The notes under the pieces are model-generated. The model searched no databases, was not told where the DNA came from, and was given only the letters and a program-made list of their open reading frames with translations. Below are positions 25,966-35,881 of a stretch of DNA of 64,000 bases, piece by piece; position 1 is the first letter of the stretch; the number at the start of each line of letters is the position of its first letter. The stretch is from Candidatus Sulfurimonas marisnigri. Lineage in GTDB: Bacteria > Campylobacterota > Campylobacteria > Campylobacterales > Sulfurimonadaceae. Location of the stretch: contig NZ_CP054493.1 in NCBI RefSeq assembly GCF_015265475.1, positions 930,001 to 994,000 of the forward strand, in the 5' to 3' direction. The translations under genes and the position numbers were made by a program.

Positions 25966-28023
25966 ATGGGTCGTTTTACAGATATATCACTAAAAGCTAA
26001 AACAATTGCTTTATTAATAGGTGCTATGATTTTTATGGCAGTCTCAATGACAGTTATTATTTCAGCTCAGAGTAAAGATGCACTATTGAAAAAAACTTAT
26101 AACTCTTTAGTCTCTTCTAGGGAGGTTAAGGCAAATCAAGTAGAGCGTTTTTTCTCTAATACAATGGTGGATATAAATGTCCTATCCCTTAATGCGAATG
26201 TAATGAAAATTCTTTCAGAGTTAATTATGCTGCACAGAGAACTTGAAGTACAAGCTACAGATCCATACCCCATTGATGACATGGATGTAGATGATATAAT
26301 TGATAAATATGATGAGTTTTTTCAATATTATGCGAAAGAGTACAAATACAGTGATTTACATATTATTTGTCAAGAACACGGTCATGTAATGTATTCTCAA
26401 GCAAAGAAGTCTGATATTGGAGCGAACTTAAGTAGTGGCAATCTTAAAAACTCACCTCTTGGAGAGGTTTGGAAAAAAGTTAAAGATTTAAAACGCCCTG
26501 TATTTATTGATATGAAACCTTATATTCCAAATAAGAGTGAGCCTACGATGTTTTTGGGAGCACCTATTATGGTGAATGGTTTTCTCAAAGGTGTTTTAGT
26601 ATTTCAAATATCTGAAAAATCCATTAATGAAATTATGACTTTTAGAGATGGATATGGAGAGTCACAAGAGGATTATCTTATAGGAAAAGATAATCTTATG
26701 AGAAGTGATAGTTTTCTTAGTCCTAAGGAGCGATCTATTAGTGCATCGTTTGCTAATCCTACTTTAGGTTCTGTAAAAACAGAAGCTACTAAAAATGTTC
26801 TATCTGGAAAAACAGATATACAAATTGTTTTAGACAATAATAAGAAATCAGTTTTATCTGCATATAAGCCTATAAAAATTGGTAAAGATTTAACTTGGGC
26901 AATTATGAGTGAAATTGATGAGTCTGAAGTTATGAAAGAGCCAGATAACTTTAGAAACACTATGGTGATAATATCTGGTGTAATTTTCATAATATCTTTA
27001 ATAGCTTCTTCATTTATATTAACTTTAGTTTTGGTTCGTCCTCTAAAAGAGTTGGAAAACAGAGCAGAAGATTTAGCGCATGGAGAAGCTGACCTGACAC
27101 AAAGGTTAAATATTCAAGGTAATAATGAAATTGCCCGTGTAAGCAACTATGTTAATGACTTTATAAAAAAAGTTCAAGATACTATTGTTCAAGCAAAGTT
27201 TACAAGTAATGAAAATTTATCTGTATCAGAAGAGTTGGCAAAAACATCCAGAGAAATTGGTAAAAAAGCTGAAGAAGAGTCTACAATTGTCAGCGAAGTT
27301 AGTTCTCATGGAAAAAGGCTTCAAAGTGTTCTTCAGGGCTCTATTGAGAATGCAAAAGCTACAAAAGATGAAATTGACAGTGCTGAGTCAACAATGTTAA
27401 GTACAAGTAAAGTAATAGTTGCTCTTTCTGATGACATTAGAACAAGAAGTGAAGTTGAAGCAGAATTAGCAGACCGACTACTACATTTAAGTTCTGATGC
27501 ACAACAAGTAAAAGGTGTTCTAGATGTTATATCTGATATTGCCGATCAGACAAATTTATTGGCACTAAATGCTGCTATTGAAGCAGCACGTGCAGGTGAA
27601 CATGGTAGAGGATTTGCAGTAGTTGCAGACGAGGTCAGAAAACTTGCAGAGAGAACACAAAAGTCACTCTCAGAGATTAATGCAACTATAAGTGTAATTG
27701 TCCAATCAATTTCAGATGCTAGTGAAGCTATTTCTGCAAACTCTTCAGCTATAGAGAAGTTGTCAGAAAATGCAATTACTGCTCAAGATGAAATATCTAG
27801 CAGTGTAACTCTTATGGGAAGCGCTGTTATAAAAGTTGATGATATGGTTCAAGGATACATTGACAACGGTAAGGCAATCGAAGATATGATAATGAAAGTT
27901 GAAATTGTAAACGAATTGTCCGTTTCAAACACAAAAAGTGTTGAAGGTATTGCATCTGCTTCTAATCAGTTGTCATCAATGACTACAAAATTAAATACTC
28001 TGTTAGAGTCTTACAAAACTTAG
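25966..28023 (+). CDS. Methyl-accepting chemotaxis protein with periplasmic sensor
   Basis: Chemoreceptor of 685 residues. It has a first membrane helix (about 13-32), a large periplasmic region (35-325) with the pattern of a double Cache sensor, a second helix (about 333-355), a HAMP domain ([20 protein letters not shown]) and a signalling domain with the strictly conserved tip [20 protein letters not shown]. There is no C-terminal pentapeptide for CheR binding. The ligand cannot be told. AAAGGAAA lies upstream of the ATG. It is a single gene ending in a hairpin shared with ftsY. Confidence 0.92.
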   Translation: MGRFTDISLKAKTIALLIGAMIFMAVSMTVIISAQSKDALLKKTYNSLVSSREVKANQVERFFSNTMVDINVLSLNANVMKILSELIMLHRELEVQATDPYPIDDMDVDDIIDKYDEFFQYYAKEYKYSDLHIICQEHGHVMYSQAKKSDIGANLSSGNLKNSPLGEVWKKVKDLKRPVFIDMKPYIPNKSEPTMFLGAPIMVNGFLKGVLVFQISEKSINEIMTFRDGYGESQEDYLIGKDNLMRSDSFLSPKERSISASFANPTLGSVKTEATKNVLSGKTDIQIVLDNNKKSVLSAYKPIKIGKDLTWAIMSEIDESEVMKEPDNFRNTMVIISGVIFIISLIASSFILTLVLVRPLKELENRAEDLAHGEADLTQRLNIQGNNEIARVSNYVNDFIKKVQDTIVQAKFTSNENLSVSEELAKTSREIGKKAEEESTIVSEVSSHGKRLQSVLQGSIENAKATKDEIDSAESTMLSTSKVIVALSDDIRTRSEVEAELADRLLHLSSDAQQVKGVLDVISDIADQTNLLALNAAIEAARAGEHGRGFAVVADEVRKLAERTQKSLSEINATISVIVQSISDASEAISANSSAIEKLSENAITAQDEISSSVTLMGSAVIKVDDMVQGYIDNGKAIEDMIMKVEIVNELSVSNTKSVEGIASASNQLSSMTTKLNTLLESYKT

Positions 28024-28039
28024 AGAATAAGTTTCTCTA
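28021..28039. terminator. Hairpin between convergent receptor gene and ftsY
   Basis: TAGAGAA (28021-28027) pairs perfectly with TTCTCTA (28033-28039) across a five-base loop. It includes the receptor stop codon and lies just before the ftsY stop, so it may end transcription from both sides. The T-tract is short. Confidence 0.4.
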
Positions 28040-28044
28040 TGGCT

Positions 28045-28920
28045 CTACTCTTCTACAAATATAACATCAAGCAAACCATCAACAAACTCATACTTGTCGA
28101 ATGGAGTTAAGTTTTCTGGTTGTTCACCTGTTCCAACATAAAGTATAGGAAGTTCAAGTGCGTAGGCTATACTAAATATGCTTCCACCTTTTGCAGTGCC
28201 ATCTAGTTTTGTGATGATGATACCATCTATCCCTATCATCTCATTGAATGCTTTTGCTTGAGCAATAGCTGAATTACCTTGTGTGCCATCTATAATAAGA
28301 ACTGTTCTATGCGGTGCTCCACTATGAGCTTTATCACAGATGCGATTTATTTTTTTAAGTTCATTTGATAAATTTGTTTGCGTGTGTAGTCTGCCGGCAG
28401 TATCAATAATAACATTATCAAAACCTTTTGCTTTAGCTGAGTCTATGGCATCATAAGCGACGGCAGAGCTGTCGTGTCCTTGCTTTGATGAAACTATTGG
28501 GATATCAAGCTTTTTAGACCATAAAGTAAGTTGTTCTATGGCAGCGGCTCTAAAAGTGTCTCCAGCGCCTAGTAAAACTTTTTTACCTTCATTCTTATAT
28601 CTAGATGCCAGTTTTGATATAGTTGTGGTTTTTCCTGCACCGTTTACACCAACTATCAGTTCGACAAAAGGTGCATTGAATTCTGGTTCTTTATATGAGG
28701 TATAGGCCAGAGTTGCTAAAAGCTTTGATCGTAAAATATCACGTGTAATTTTACTTTGGTACATCTCATTTAAAATAATCTCAACCAATTCATATTCAAC
28801 GTCAGCTTCTAGTAGAATATCTTCAAGTTCATCTTTTGTGAATGATATTTTTCTTTTTGGTGCTACCGCTTTTATTGCTTCTGCAGTTTTAGCAAGAGAC
28901 TTTTTTATAAAACCAAACAT
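28045..28920 (-). CDS. ftsY: Signal recognition particle receptor FtsY
   Basis: SRP-family GTPase that docks ribosome-nascent chain complexes at the inner membrane. The G1 loop is [16 protein letters not shown], followed by [32 protein letters not shown] and the closing [15 protein letters not shown]. At 291 residues it has the N and G domains and only a short basic head in place of the acidic A domain of E. coli FtsY, the usual form in this phylum. The TlpA-like gene lies ten bases upstream on the same strand. Confidence 0.95.
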   Translation of the reverse strand: MFGFIKKSLAKTAEAIKAVAPKRKISFTKDELEDILLEADVEYELVEIILNEMYQSKITRDILRSKLLATLAYTSYKEPEFNAPFVELIVGVNGAGKTTTISKLASRYKNEGKKVLLGAGDTFRAAAIEQLTLWSKKLDIPIVSSKQGHDSSAVAYDAIDSAKAKGFDNVIIDTAGRLHTQTNLSNELKKINRICDKAHSGAPHRTVLIIDGTQGNSAIAQAKAFNEMIGIDGIIITKLDGTAKGGSIFSIAYALELPILYVGTGEQPENLTPFDKYEFVDGLLDVIFVEE

Positions 28921-28930
28921 TGGTACTTCC

Positions 28931-29497
28931 TTATTTTCCTAAAGCTCTTTTGATGTCACTATCAATAAACTCTTCTTCAGTTGCACCTATAAAATGGTTG
29001 ATTAGTACGCCATCTTTATACATTGCCATTGTTGGAATGGGGTATCTGTCTCCAAGTTTTAGTTCAAAAGCGATTGCGTTTGTTAAACGACGATTTTGGT
29101 CAGAATTCACTAAAGTATAGTTTGCTGTGTACTCTTTTCTAAAATCTAATAGTTTATCATTTAAAATTTTGTCTTCAATTGTTATACCGATGATTATAAG
29201 GTCGTCTTTATATTTTTCCTGAAGTGAACTTAAGTGTGTCGCAGCTGCTTTACAAGGTGGGCACCAAGTTGCAAATATATCAAAGATTACTACTTTTCCT
29301 TTTGCACCTTCTAGAATAAACCCGTTATCTTTTTTCTTTACAACATACTGTTTTGAGTCAAGCCCCGTAAGCAAATACTCGTTTGCTGACACCATGTCAT
29401 TAACACTACTGCTTATGTCTTTATTTTCGTCATTTGAGCAAGCTTGAAAAGTAAGAGCAGATAGTATTGATATAAATAAAATAGATTTTTTTAACAT
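28931..29497 (-). CDS. TlpA-like thioredoxin-fold lipoprotein
   Basis: Periplasmic thiol-disulfide oxidoreductase anchored as a lipoprotein. The signal peptide ends in the lipobox TFQAC (Cys about residue 20). The thioredoxin domain has [10 protein letters not shown] as the redox site and the cis-Pro strand [12 protein letters not shown]. Length 188 fits TlpA/ResA proteins, which reduce cytochrome c apoproteins or other periplasmic cysteines. The gene is followed after ten bases by ftsY. Client proteins are unknown; the two small c-type cytochromes in this window would be reasonable candidates, which is only inference. Confidence 0.88.
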   Translation of the reverse strand: MLKKSILFISILSALTFQACSNDENKDISSSVNDMVSANEYLLTGLDSKQYVVKKKDNGFILEGAKGKVVIFDIFATWCPPCKAAATHLSSLQEKYKDDLIIIGITIEDKILNDKLLDFRKEYTANYTLVNSDQNRRLTNAIAFELKLGDRYPIPTMAMYKDGVLINHFIGATEEEFIDSDIKRALGK

Positions 29498-29560
29498 TTT
29501 GTTACCTTGTTTTCTGTTTTTAGAGTAAAATTAGCGAAATTATATCCATAAAGATTTAAT

Positions 29561-30139
29561 ATGCCCCTATCAAAAACAATATTTAGACAGAATTGCCTAA
29601 AAAAGATAAAAAATAGTTCCAAAATAAATATTGTATATAAAAATTCAAAATTAAATTCAAAATTATTAGATAAGATTTTGGGATTAAAAAAGAAAAAAAT
29701 ACTCTTATATATTCCACTTCCCTTTGAAGCAAATATAGCTAAAACTATTAAGATATTGCGAAAAAAACATGACATTTTTGTTCCGTTTATGGAAGGCGAA
29801 AGTTTTAAGATGGTACCATTTAGATTGCCGCTTAAGAAGAAAAAATTTGGTATTTATGAAGCGGGAAATAGTTTAAGAGATATAAAGAATATTGATATAG
29901 CTGTTGTACCTATTGTTGGTATGGATGGTAAATTACAAAGAGTTGGGTTTGGAAAAGGAATGTATGACCGTTTCTTTGCAAAGTTAAAAAAGAGACCATA
30001 TATAATTTTTGTACAATCAGATCTTTGTCAAACAAAAGAGTTTATTTGTGATGATTATGACATCACATGTAATATATTAATAACACCACATGTTAAAATT
30101 GAAAATAAAAACTTAGCAAAGGCTAAGAATAGGAAATAA
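29561..30139 (+). CDS. 5-formyltetrahydrofolate cyclo-ligase
   Basis: ATP-dependent conversion of 5-formyl-THF to 5,10-methenyl-THF, recycling folate. The key motif GFGKGMYDRFFAKL is complete, with the earlier VVPIVGMDG strand and the basic N-terminal region LSKTIFRQNCLKKI. Length 192 matches the family. It is rich in Lys. It is two bases upstream of rny, an order I recall in related genomes. Confidence 0.9.
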   Translation: MPLSKTIFRQNCLKKIKNSSKINIVYKNSKLNSKLLDKILGLKKKKILLYIPLPFEANIAKTIKILRKKHDIFVPFMEGESFKMVPFRLPLKKKKFGIYEAGNSLRDIKNIDIAVVPIVGMDGKLQRVGFGKGMYDRFFAKLKKRPYIIFVQSDLCQTKEFICDDYDITCNILITPHVKIENKNLAKAKNRK

Positions 30140-30141
30140 AA

Positions 30142-31710
30142 ATGTTAAGCGAAATACTAATAGGTGGCTCAATTGCTACCGTTAGTGGGCTTGCAGGTTT
30201 TTTGATTTCTAAAAAAGTAACTAACGCTAATTTTGATATTTATGTCGATAAAGCCAAGGCAAAAGCAAGTGCAATTGAAAATGAAGCACATATACTTTTA
30301 AGCAAGTCTAATATAAAAGCTCAAGAGATTGAAATAGAAGCTAATAAAAAGTTTGAAAGTGCAAAAGCAAGAGCTAAGGAAGATCTTCGTCAAAGAGAAG
30401 ATGATGTAATACGAAAAGAAGATAGCTTTAAAAGGTACAAGCAGAGTGAAGAGAAAAGACTTTATGATGAAAGTGCCACTTTAAAAGCTCGAAAAGTTGA
30501 TTTACAAAGAAATGAAAAATCTCTAAACTCACTAAAAATGAGATATGAAAAAAAGATTGATGAAGCACTCCATGATATGGAACATTGTGCAGGAATGACT
30601 GAAGATGAAGCTAGGGCTGTTTTACTTGAAAAAGTAGAGGAGAAATCTCGTGCAGAGATAGCTCATATTGTTAGGCGTTATGAAAATGAAGCAAAAAAAG
30701 AGGCAAAGCAAAAGGCAAATTATATTTTAGCTCAAGCAACAAGTAGATTTGCAGGAGAATTTGCCTCGGAGAGACTTACCAATTTGATTCACCTTGAAAG
30801 TGATGAATTAAAGGGTCGCATAATTGGTAAAGAAGGTAGAAATATAAAATCCCTAGAGACTCTTTTAGGTGTTGATATTATCATTGATGATACACCAAAT
30901 GCTATACTTGTTAGTAGTTTTAACCTCTATCGCAGAGCAATTGCCACTAAAACAATAGAGCTACTTATTGAAGATGGTCGCATTCAGCCGGCACGTATTG
31001 AAGAGATATATACAAAAGTTTGTGATGAGTTTGAAGTTGCTATATTAACCGAGGGTGAAAACCTTATTGCGGACATGGATATAGGTGTTATGCATCCAGA
31101 ACTTGTAAAACTAATTGGAAAGCTGCGTTATCGTGCTAGTTATGGGCAAAATGCATTGGCACATACTCTTGAAGTTGCTCATTTAGCTGGAATAATGGCT
31201 GCTGAAATGGGTGGAGATTCAAGACTGGCAAAAAGAGCAGGGCTTCTTCATGATATAGGCAAAGCTCTTACTCATGATCATGATGGAAACCATGTTGATT
31301 TGGGTGCAAATATTTGTAACCGCTACAACGAGAATACGGTAGTTATTAACGCTATTTATGCTCATCATGGGCAAGAAGAGATAAATTCTATTGAGTGTGG
31401 AGCAGTTTGTGCAGCAGATGCACTATCAGCTGCAAGACCAGGAGCAAGACGAGAAGTTTTAGAGAGTTTCCTAAAAAGAGTTACAGAGATAGAAGAGATA
31501 GCTTCAGGGCATATAGGTGTAAGTCAAGCTTATGCTATAAATGCCGGAAGAGAAGTAAGAGTATTAGTTAACGCTTCGCTTGTGAATGATGATGAGTCTA
31601 TATTGTTGGCAAATGAGATAGCTAAAGAGATAGAGGCAAGAGTTCAATACCCAGGTGAAATAAAAGTTAATGTTATTAGAGAGAGCAGAGCTGTTGTATT
31701 TGCTCGATAG
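30142..31710 (+). CDS. rny: Ribonuclease Y
   Basis: Membrane-anchored endoribonuclease that starts mRNA decay. Order of domains: an N-terminal helix (ILIGGSIATVSGLAGFLI), a long coiled coil (about 30-200, rich in Lys, Glu and Ala), a KH domain (GRIIGKEGRNIKSLETLLGV) and an HD phosphohydrolase domain with LLHDIGKAL and HDHDGNHVD. The C terminus VRESRAVVFAR is typical. At 522 residues it is complete. A strong hairpin with a T-run follows the stop. Confidence 0.95.
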   Translation: MLSEILIGGSIATVSGLAGFLISKKVTNANFDIYVDKAKAKASAIENEAHILLSKSNIKAQEIEIEANKKFESAKARAKEDLRQREDDVIRKEDSFKRYKQSEEKRLYDESATLKARKVDLQRNEKSLNSLKMRYEKKIDEALHDMEHCAGMTEDEARAVLLEKVEEKSRAEIAHIVRRYENEAKKEAKQKANYILAQATSRFAGEFASERLTNLIHLESDELKGRIIGKEGRNIKSLETLLGVDIIIDDTPNAILVSSFNLYRRAIATKTIELLIEDGRIQPARIEEIYTKVCDEFEVAILTEGENLIADMDIGVMHPELVKLIGKLRYRASYGQNALAHTLEVAHLAGIMAAEMGGDSRLAKRAGLLHDIGKALTHDHDGNHVDLGANICNRYNENTVVINAIYAHHGQEEINSIECGAVCAADALSAARPGARREVLESFLKRVTEIEEIASGHIGVSQAYAINAGREVRVLVNASLVNDDESILLANEIAKEIEARVQYPGEIKVNVIRESRAVVFAR

Positions 31711-31719
31711 TTCTATTTA

Positions 31720-31743
31720 GAGTAGTCGTAAAGACTACTTTTT
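31720..31743 (+). terminator. Rho-independent terminator after rny
   Basis: AGTAGTC (31721-31727) pairs perfectly with GACTACT (31733-31739) across GTAAA, followed by four T residues. It starts ten bases after the rny stop and overlaps the last codons of the convergent cytochrome gene. Confidence 0.7.
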
Positions 31744-32091
31744 AAGAGGACTGTTTGTGCTATCTTTAGCGAAACGCTTCAAGAAAACATTCATATATGG
31801 AAGTCTTTTTTGATATCTTTCAGTTTCAAAATATGGTTTAAGTTTTTTCTCTGCTTGGATAGCTTTGTATTGATTGCTGTTTATATGTCTTAATCCAATA
31901 TCTTTACCATTGTTTACCATAAAGTCTTCCCACTGTTTCATTGTATAATTTACCACAAAAACACTACTACCACCATGGCAAACCCTACACTGTTGCAAGT
32001 ACTCTTTTTGGCCACTAAAGTAGTGTATCTTCTTCGCATAAGCAGAACTTGAAATAGTTAGTAAAACTGAAATTAAAATAATTTTTTTCAT
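31735..32091 (-). CDS. Small secreted monoheme c-type cytochrome-like protein
   Basis: 118 residues with a signal peptide (IILISVLLTISSSAYA) and one haem-binding site CRVCH about residue 36. The rest is basic and helical, with Met residues that could serve as the sixth ligand (TMKQWEDFM). It resembles the product at 49196-49537: both have a G-Q-[KR]-E-[YF]-[LV]-x-[QK]-C-x-[VK]-CH-x-GG pattern, a W near 20 residues later and a FAKDS or YAKDS end. Role unknown; likely a periplasmic electron carrier or a haem sensor. Confidence 0.8.
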   Translation of the reverse strand: MKKIILISVLLTISSSAYAKKIHYFSGQKEYLQQCRVCHGGSSVFVVNYTMKQWEDFMVNNGKDIGLRHINSNQYKAIQAEKKLKPYFETERYQKRLPYMNVFLKRFAKDSTNSPLKK

Positions 32092-32156
32092 ATAAAGTCC
32101 ATTTTTAAATTAATTAAAATTATATCTTTGTATCTCTGATAAGATACTTAATCTGT

Positions 32157-33050
32157 CTAATACGCATCTTCAATATCATTAATCTCTGAATCATCATACG
32201 GATCCATATGTACAATAATATGAACATTCTTATCTTTAAAAAGTTCTTTTATTTTCAGCTCCAGCCTGTCTGATACTACATGTGCATCATAAAGTGAAAT
32301 GCTAACATTAAAGACTACATGTACAGATATGTATATGTGTGAACCAGACTCTCTTGTTTGTAGGTAATGATAGTCTGTTGTAGCTACATCACTCTCTAAA
32401 ACATCTTTTATTCTTTGTATATCTTCTTCTACCAAAGCTGCATCTAGAAGCATTAAAATGCCTTCTTTTATTATAGGAAAAGCTGAGTAAATCATATATA
32501 TAGCGATACCTATTCCAAGTATTGGATCTATTAACATCTCTCCTGTCATTGATATAAGACCTAGTGCAACAAGTACTGCACCATTAGAAAATATGTCTGT
32601 TTTATAGTGGAGCGCATCTGCTTTAATAACCATGTTCTTTGTTTTATTAGCAACATAGTTTAAAAATATAACCAATACTGCCGTAATAATTATGGAAGCT
32701 GACATTACCCAGATACTTTCGGTCATAAAGTTCATCTCTCTAGGGTATGCTATTTTTACAAGTGCTTCATAAAATATGAAAAGTGCGGATAAAGATATGA
32801 CAGTGCCTTCTATCACTGCAGCAAGTGGTTCAATTTTACTTCGTCCAAAGTTAAAGTTGTCATCTGGATTTTTCTCTGAATTATGTAGAGCAAAATAATT
32901 AAAAAGTGAAACAGTTAAATCTAGTAAAGAGTCTATCGCAGATGCTAGAACAGCGATAGAACCACTCAAAACACCAACTGTCATTTTCATAAGTACGAGG
33001 AGTGCTGCTACAGATGTTGAAATTACTGTTGCTTTTTTTTCTAATCTCAT
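32157..33050 (-). CDS. Cation diffusion facilitator transporter
   Basis: Inner-membrane exporter of divalent metals (zinc, iron or manganese) by proton antiport. It has six predicted helices in the first 200 residues. Metal-site residues are in helix 2 (LASAIDSLLDLTVS) and helix 5 (KADALHYKTDIFSN), followed by a C-terminal cytoplasmic domain of about 80 residues with HVHVVF-type and IIVHMDP strands. The helix 2 motif reads DSLLD and helix 5 HYKTD, which is closer to the FieF-type (iron/zinc) subgroup than to pure zinc exporters. Length 297 is normal. Confidence 0.9.
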   Translation of the reverse strand: MRLEKKATVISTSVAALLVLMKMTVGVLSGSIAVLASAIDSLLDLTVSLFNYFALHNSEKNPDDNFNFGRSKIEPLAAVIEGTVISLSALFIFYEALVKIAYPREMNFMTESIWVMSASIIITAVLVIFLNYVANKTKNMVIKADALHYKTDIFSNGAVLVALGLISMTGEMLIDPILGIGIAIYMIYSAFPIIKEGILMLLDAALVEEDIQRIKDVLESDVATTDYHYLQTRESGSHIYISVHVVFNVSISLYDAHVVSDRLELKIKELFKDKNVHIIVHMDPYDDSEINDIEDAY

Positions 33051-33166
33051 TAAGTGTCCTATTAGTTTTAGGGTACAATTATATTAGAATAAAGATATTA
33101 TAGTTATTAAAATGAATTTAAATAATTTGAGAGAAGTATTTTAAAATAAGGTAGAGATTTAATATT

Positions 33167-34057
33167 ATGGATTTAAAAGAGTTAAGGCTACAAAGAGAAA
33201 AATGGATGACGTGGAAGAATATAGCTCCTCTTCGTGAAGCATTAAGTAATTTAGAAGATGGTTCTTGGGATATAGAACTCAAAGATGCAGTTAAAATTAG
33301 TGGTGAAGCTCCAAAAAATATTGAAGAAGTTGCAAAACTTATGATGCCTTGGAGAAAGGGTCCGTTTGAACTTTTTGATACTTATATAGACTCTGAGTGG
33401 AAAAGCAATATAAAATATAATCTATTACGAAAACATTTTAGTTTAAAAGATAAGAGAGTTGCCGATATAGGTTGCAACAATGGATACTATATGTTTAGAA
33501 TGCAAGAGGACGAGCCAAAGTTATTAGTCGGTTTTGATCCGTCTCCTTTGTATAAAACACAGTTTGATTTTATAAACCATTTTGTAAAAAGTGAAATAGT
33601 TTACGAGCTTTTGGGCGTTGAGCATTTAGAATTCTATGAAGAGAAGTTTGACACTATATTTTGTTTAGGCGTCCTTTATCATAGAAGTGATCCTGTTGCA
33701 ATGTTGAAGTCGCTTTATAAAGGTTTGGACAAGCAAGGTGAAGTAATCTTGGATACTTTTTATATTGAGGGAGATAATGAGATGTGTCTATGCCCTGAAT
33801 CATCATATTCAAAGATACCAAACATATATTTTGTCCCAACCATTAAAGCTTTAAAAAACTGGTGTTTAAGAGCTGGTTTTGTTGACTTTGAAGTTTTAGA
33901 GACCTCAAAGACTGATGCAAATGAGCAGAGAAAAACTCATTGGATTGATGGTCAATCGCTAGAAGATTTTTTAGATGAAAACGATAATTCTAAAACTGTT
34001 GAGGGTTATCCAGCACCAGCGCGTGTATATATTAAACTTATTAAGGATAAGAGATGA
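33167..34057 (+). CDS. cmoB: tRNA U34 carboxymethyltransferase CmoB
   Basis: Uses carboxy-SAM to form cmo5U at position 34 of tRNAs that read four-codon boxes. It has the SAM motif [15 protein letters not shown] and the family features [34 protein letters not shown] and [15 protein letters not shown]. Length 296 is slightly shorter than E. coli CmoB. The partner cmoA, which makes carboxy-SAM, is not next to it in this window. The stop overlaps the following thioesterase start by four bases (ATGA). Confidence 0.93.
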   Translation: MDLKELRLQREKWMTWKNIAPLREALSNLEDGSWDIELKDAVKISGEAPKNIEEVAKLMMPWRKGPFELFDTYIDSEWKSNIKYNLLRKHFSLKDKRVADIGCNNGYYMFRMQEDEPKLLVGFDPSPLYKTQFDFINHFVKSEIVYELLGVEHLEFYEEKFDTIFCLGVLYHRSDPVAMLKSLYKGLDKQGEVILDTFYIEGDNEMCLCPESSYSKIPNIYFVPTIKALKNWCLRAGFVDFEVLETSKTDANEQRKTHWIDGQSLEDFLDENDNSKTVEGYPAPARVYIKLIKDKR

Positions 34058-34545
34058 ATGAGATGCAAGAAGCCAATGAAATAGATGAAGATAGTGAACT
34101 AGATATTAATGAGTACAAAGATGAAAATCAAGTTATTATAAATACTCACGAAAGAGTAAACTTAGATTTGAATGGGACAATAGAAAAACTAGAGAGTGGG
34201 TATGTTGAGTCTAAGTTAGTAACAATACCTGAAATGGTTGCTGATGATCTTGGCCTGGTTCATGGTGGATTTATTTTTAGTGCAGCTGATTTTGCTGCTA
34301 TGGTTGCTGTAAATGAAAAAAATGTTGTATTAGTAGCTAGCGAATGTCAATTTTTATCTCCCGTTAAGTTTGGTGATGTTGTTTATTTCAAAGCAAAGGT
34401 TCGTCACAAAGAGGGTAGAAAAAGAAATGTAAATGTTACTGGGTATGTATTAGATATAAAAGTTTTTGAGGGTGAATTTAAAACGGTTGTTACAGAGAGA
34501 CACGTTTTAAAGCTAAAACTTCTTGATACTGAAAAAGAAGATTAG
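34054..34545 (+). CDS. Hotdog-fold thioesterase-like protein
   Basis: 163 residues with an acidic N-terminal tail of about 35 residues, then a hotdog fold with the PaaI-type helix motif [20 protein letters not shown]. Strands follow ([34 protein letters not shown]). Family members hydrolyse acyl-CoA or acyl-ACP thioesters. The strongly acidic head ([16 protein letters not shown]) is unusual and of unknown role. Translation is probably coupled to cmoB. A palindromic hairpin follows the stop. Confidence 0.75.
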   Translation: MNEMQEANEIDEDSELDINEYKDENQVIINTHERVNLDLNGTIEKLESGYVESKLVTIPEMVADDLGLVHGGFIFSAADFAAMVAVNEKNVVLVASECQFLSPVKFGDVVYFKAKVRHKEGRKRNVNVTGYVLDIKVFEGEFKTVVTERHVLKLKLLDTEKED

Positions 34546-34549
34546 TTTT

Positions 34550-34575
34550 TTTACATGTAGAACTCTACATGTAAA
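34550..34575. terminator. Perfect palindromic hairpin with two TACATGTA copies
   Basis: TTTACATGTAGA (34550-34561) and TCTACATGTAAA (34564-34575) are exact reverse complements with only two bases between. The element fills the gap between the convergent thioesterase and methyltransferase genes. A T-run precedes the left arm and would end transcripts from the minus strand gene. Each arm is itself largely palindromic around ACATGT. Confidence 0.6.
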
Positions 34576-34578
34576 TAG

Positions 34579-35175
34579 TTATCTCTCCGCAGTTAGTAAA
34601 AATACACCAAATTTTTTATTAGGTTTATTTATTGTATTTATATTTCTATATTTAACATTTTTAAAACCTGATTCCTCCACTATCTTTACTAAGTTTTCTT
34701 CATCAAATCCAAAATGAAAAACACCCATGTTGTCAGAATGGAAAGTTCCATCTTCTACTTCTAAGTCGGCTATAGCAATAAAACCGTTACTACTTATATT
34801 TTTATGTATAGTTTCAAAAAAAGCTTTTAAATCTTCTACATGATGTAGTGTCATAGAACTGACTAAGCCATCAAATATGTTTTTAAGAGGTTCTTTTATT
34901 ATGTCTTGACAGTATGTGTCAATACTTAATTCTGAAGTGTTTTTTTTATGAAGTTTTTCTAGCATAGAAGCTGATGTATCAATACCATAAACTTTTTTTA
35001 CACTTTTTGCGATTTCAAAACCAAGTAGTCCAGTTCCAACTCCAAAGTCCAATATCTCCATACTTCCAGATAGTTCAATGTCATTTTTAATTGCGTCAGC
35101 TATTGTTTTTGCACCTTGAACTTGTACAGTTCCCTCGTCCCAAGTTTTTGACTTCTCACTAAAATGATCTTTCAT
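34579..35175 (-). CDS. Class I SAM-dependent methyltransferase
   Basis: 198 residues with a Rossmann-fold methyltransferase core: ILDFGVGTGLLGFEIAKSV (motif I), VYGIDTSASML (motif II), GLVSSMTLHHVED (motif IV) and GFIAIADLEVED. The ATG at 35175 is chosen since GGAAAC lies just upstream and its A overlaps the upstream gene's TAA by one base; the ATG at 35193 adds MDRKLI and lies inside that gene. It resembles UbiE/YcgJ-like enzymes of unknown substrate. Confidence 0.82.
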   Translation of the reverse strand: MKDHFSEKSKTWDEGTVQVQGAKTIADAIKNDIELSGSMEILDFGVGTGLLGFEIAKSVKKVYGIDTSASMLEKLHKKNTSELSIDTYCQDIIKEPLKNIFDGLVSSMTLHHVEDLKAFFETIHKNISSNGFIAIADLEVEDGTFHSDNMGVFHFGFDEENLVKIVEESGFKNVKYRNINTINKPNKKFGVFLLTAER

Positions 35176-35768
35176 TATAAGTTTCCTATCCAATAATCAG
35201 CATACTGTTGTTCTTGTTTTATCGTTGTTGTATTTCCATGACCTGGATATATTGTTTTGTCGTAGTCTAATTTTTTAAACCTCTCTAGTGAAGCTCTCAT
35301 ATCATCAGGTGATGAGTATGGAAAATCTGTTCGCCCAATTGAGCGCTCAAATATAAAGTCACCGCTAAACATAGCGTCACCTATCTCTATGGTTGAACAA
35401 CCAGGACAGTGCCCAGGAAAATGACGAAATTTCACCTTTACGCCATCAAAATCAAACTCTTGGTTTGGTTCAACTTCAACATCAGGTTCTGATGGTGGGA
35501 GGTCTGGTCTCCAACTACTGTCAGAGAGAAGCATAACATCTCCTTTTGGAGTGTAAAGAGGAATGTTTAATTTATTTTGAAGCTCATCATTGCTCCAGAC
35601 ATGGTCAAAATGTCCGTGGGTATTTAATATGGCAACAGGGTTTGTAACATTGTCTAGAACCCATCCAGTCGCACCTATTCCTGGGTCTATTATAAAATCT
35701 TTTCCATCTGCTGTCGCGATGTAACAATTTGTTTGGTACTCTCCCATTGGTTGAACTTTAATAGTCAT
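35175..35768 (-). CDS. MBL-fold metal-dependent hydrolase
   Basis: Metallo-beta-lactamase-fold protein of 197 residues. The zinc-binding motif is NTHGHFDHVW, with later ligands in FPGHCPGC, FSGDFIF and YPGHGNTT, giving a full dinuclear site. The order of motifs is that of glyoxalase II-like enzymes, though the C-terminal glyoxalase II domain is missing, so hydrolysis of a thioester is likely but the substrate is unknown. It is translationally coupled to the downstream methyltransferase gene. Confidence 0.88.
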   Translation of the reverse strand: MTIKVQPMGEYQTNCYIATADGKDFIIDPGIGATGWVLDNVTNPVAILNTHGHFDHVWSNDELQNKLNIPLYTPKGDVMLLSDSSWRPDLPPSEPDVEVEPNQEFDFDGVKVKFRHFPGHCPGCSTIEIGDAMFSGDFIFERSIGRTDFPYSSPDDMRASLERFKKLDYDKTIYPGHGNTTTIKQEQQYADYWIGNL

Positions 35769-35848
35769 AATTTCTCTTTTTAGGCAATTGTATCAAAAAT
35801 AGATTAATTACCAATTATAAAATTAGTGTGTTGTTACCAAACTTTGAT

Positions 35849-35854
35849 ATAATA
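35849..35854 (+). promoter_or_regulatory. Probable promoter of nadE (extended -10)
   Basis: CTTTGATATAAT ends in TATAAT at 35849-35854 with TG one base before, an extended -10 of the same kind as at thrC. It lies 27 bases before the nadE start. No -35 consensus is visible. Confidence 0.55.
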
Positions 35855-35881
35855 TTTTTTGTTAAAGATTATTAAAGGTTA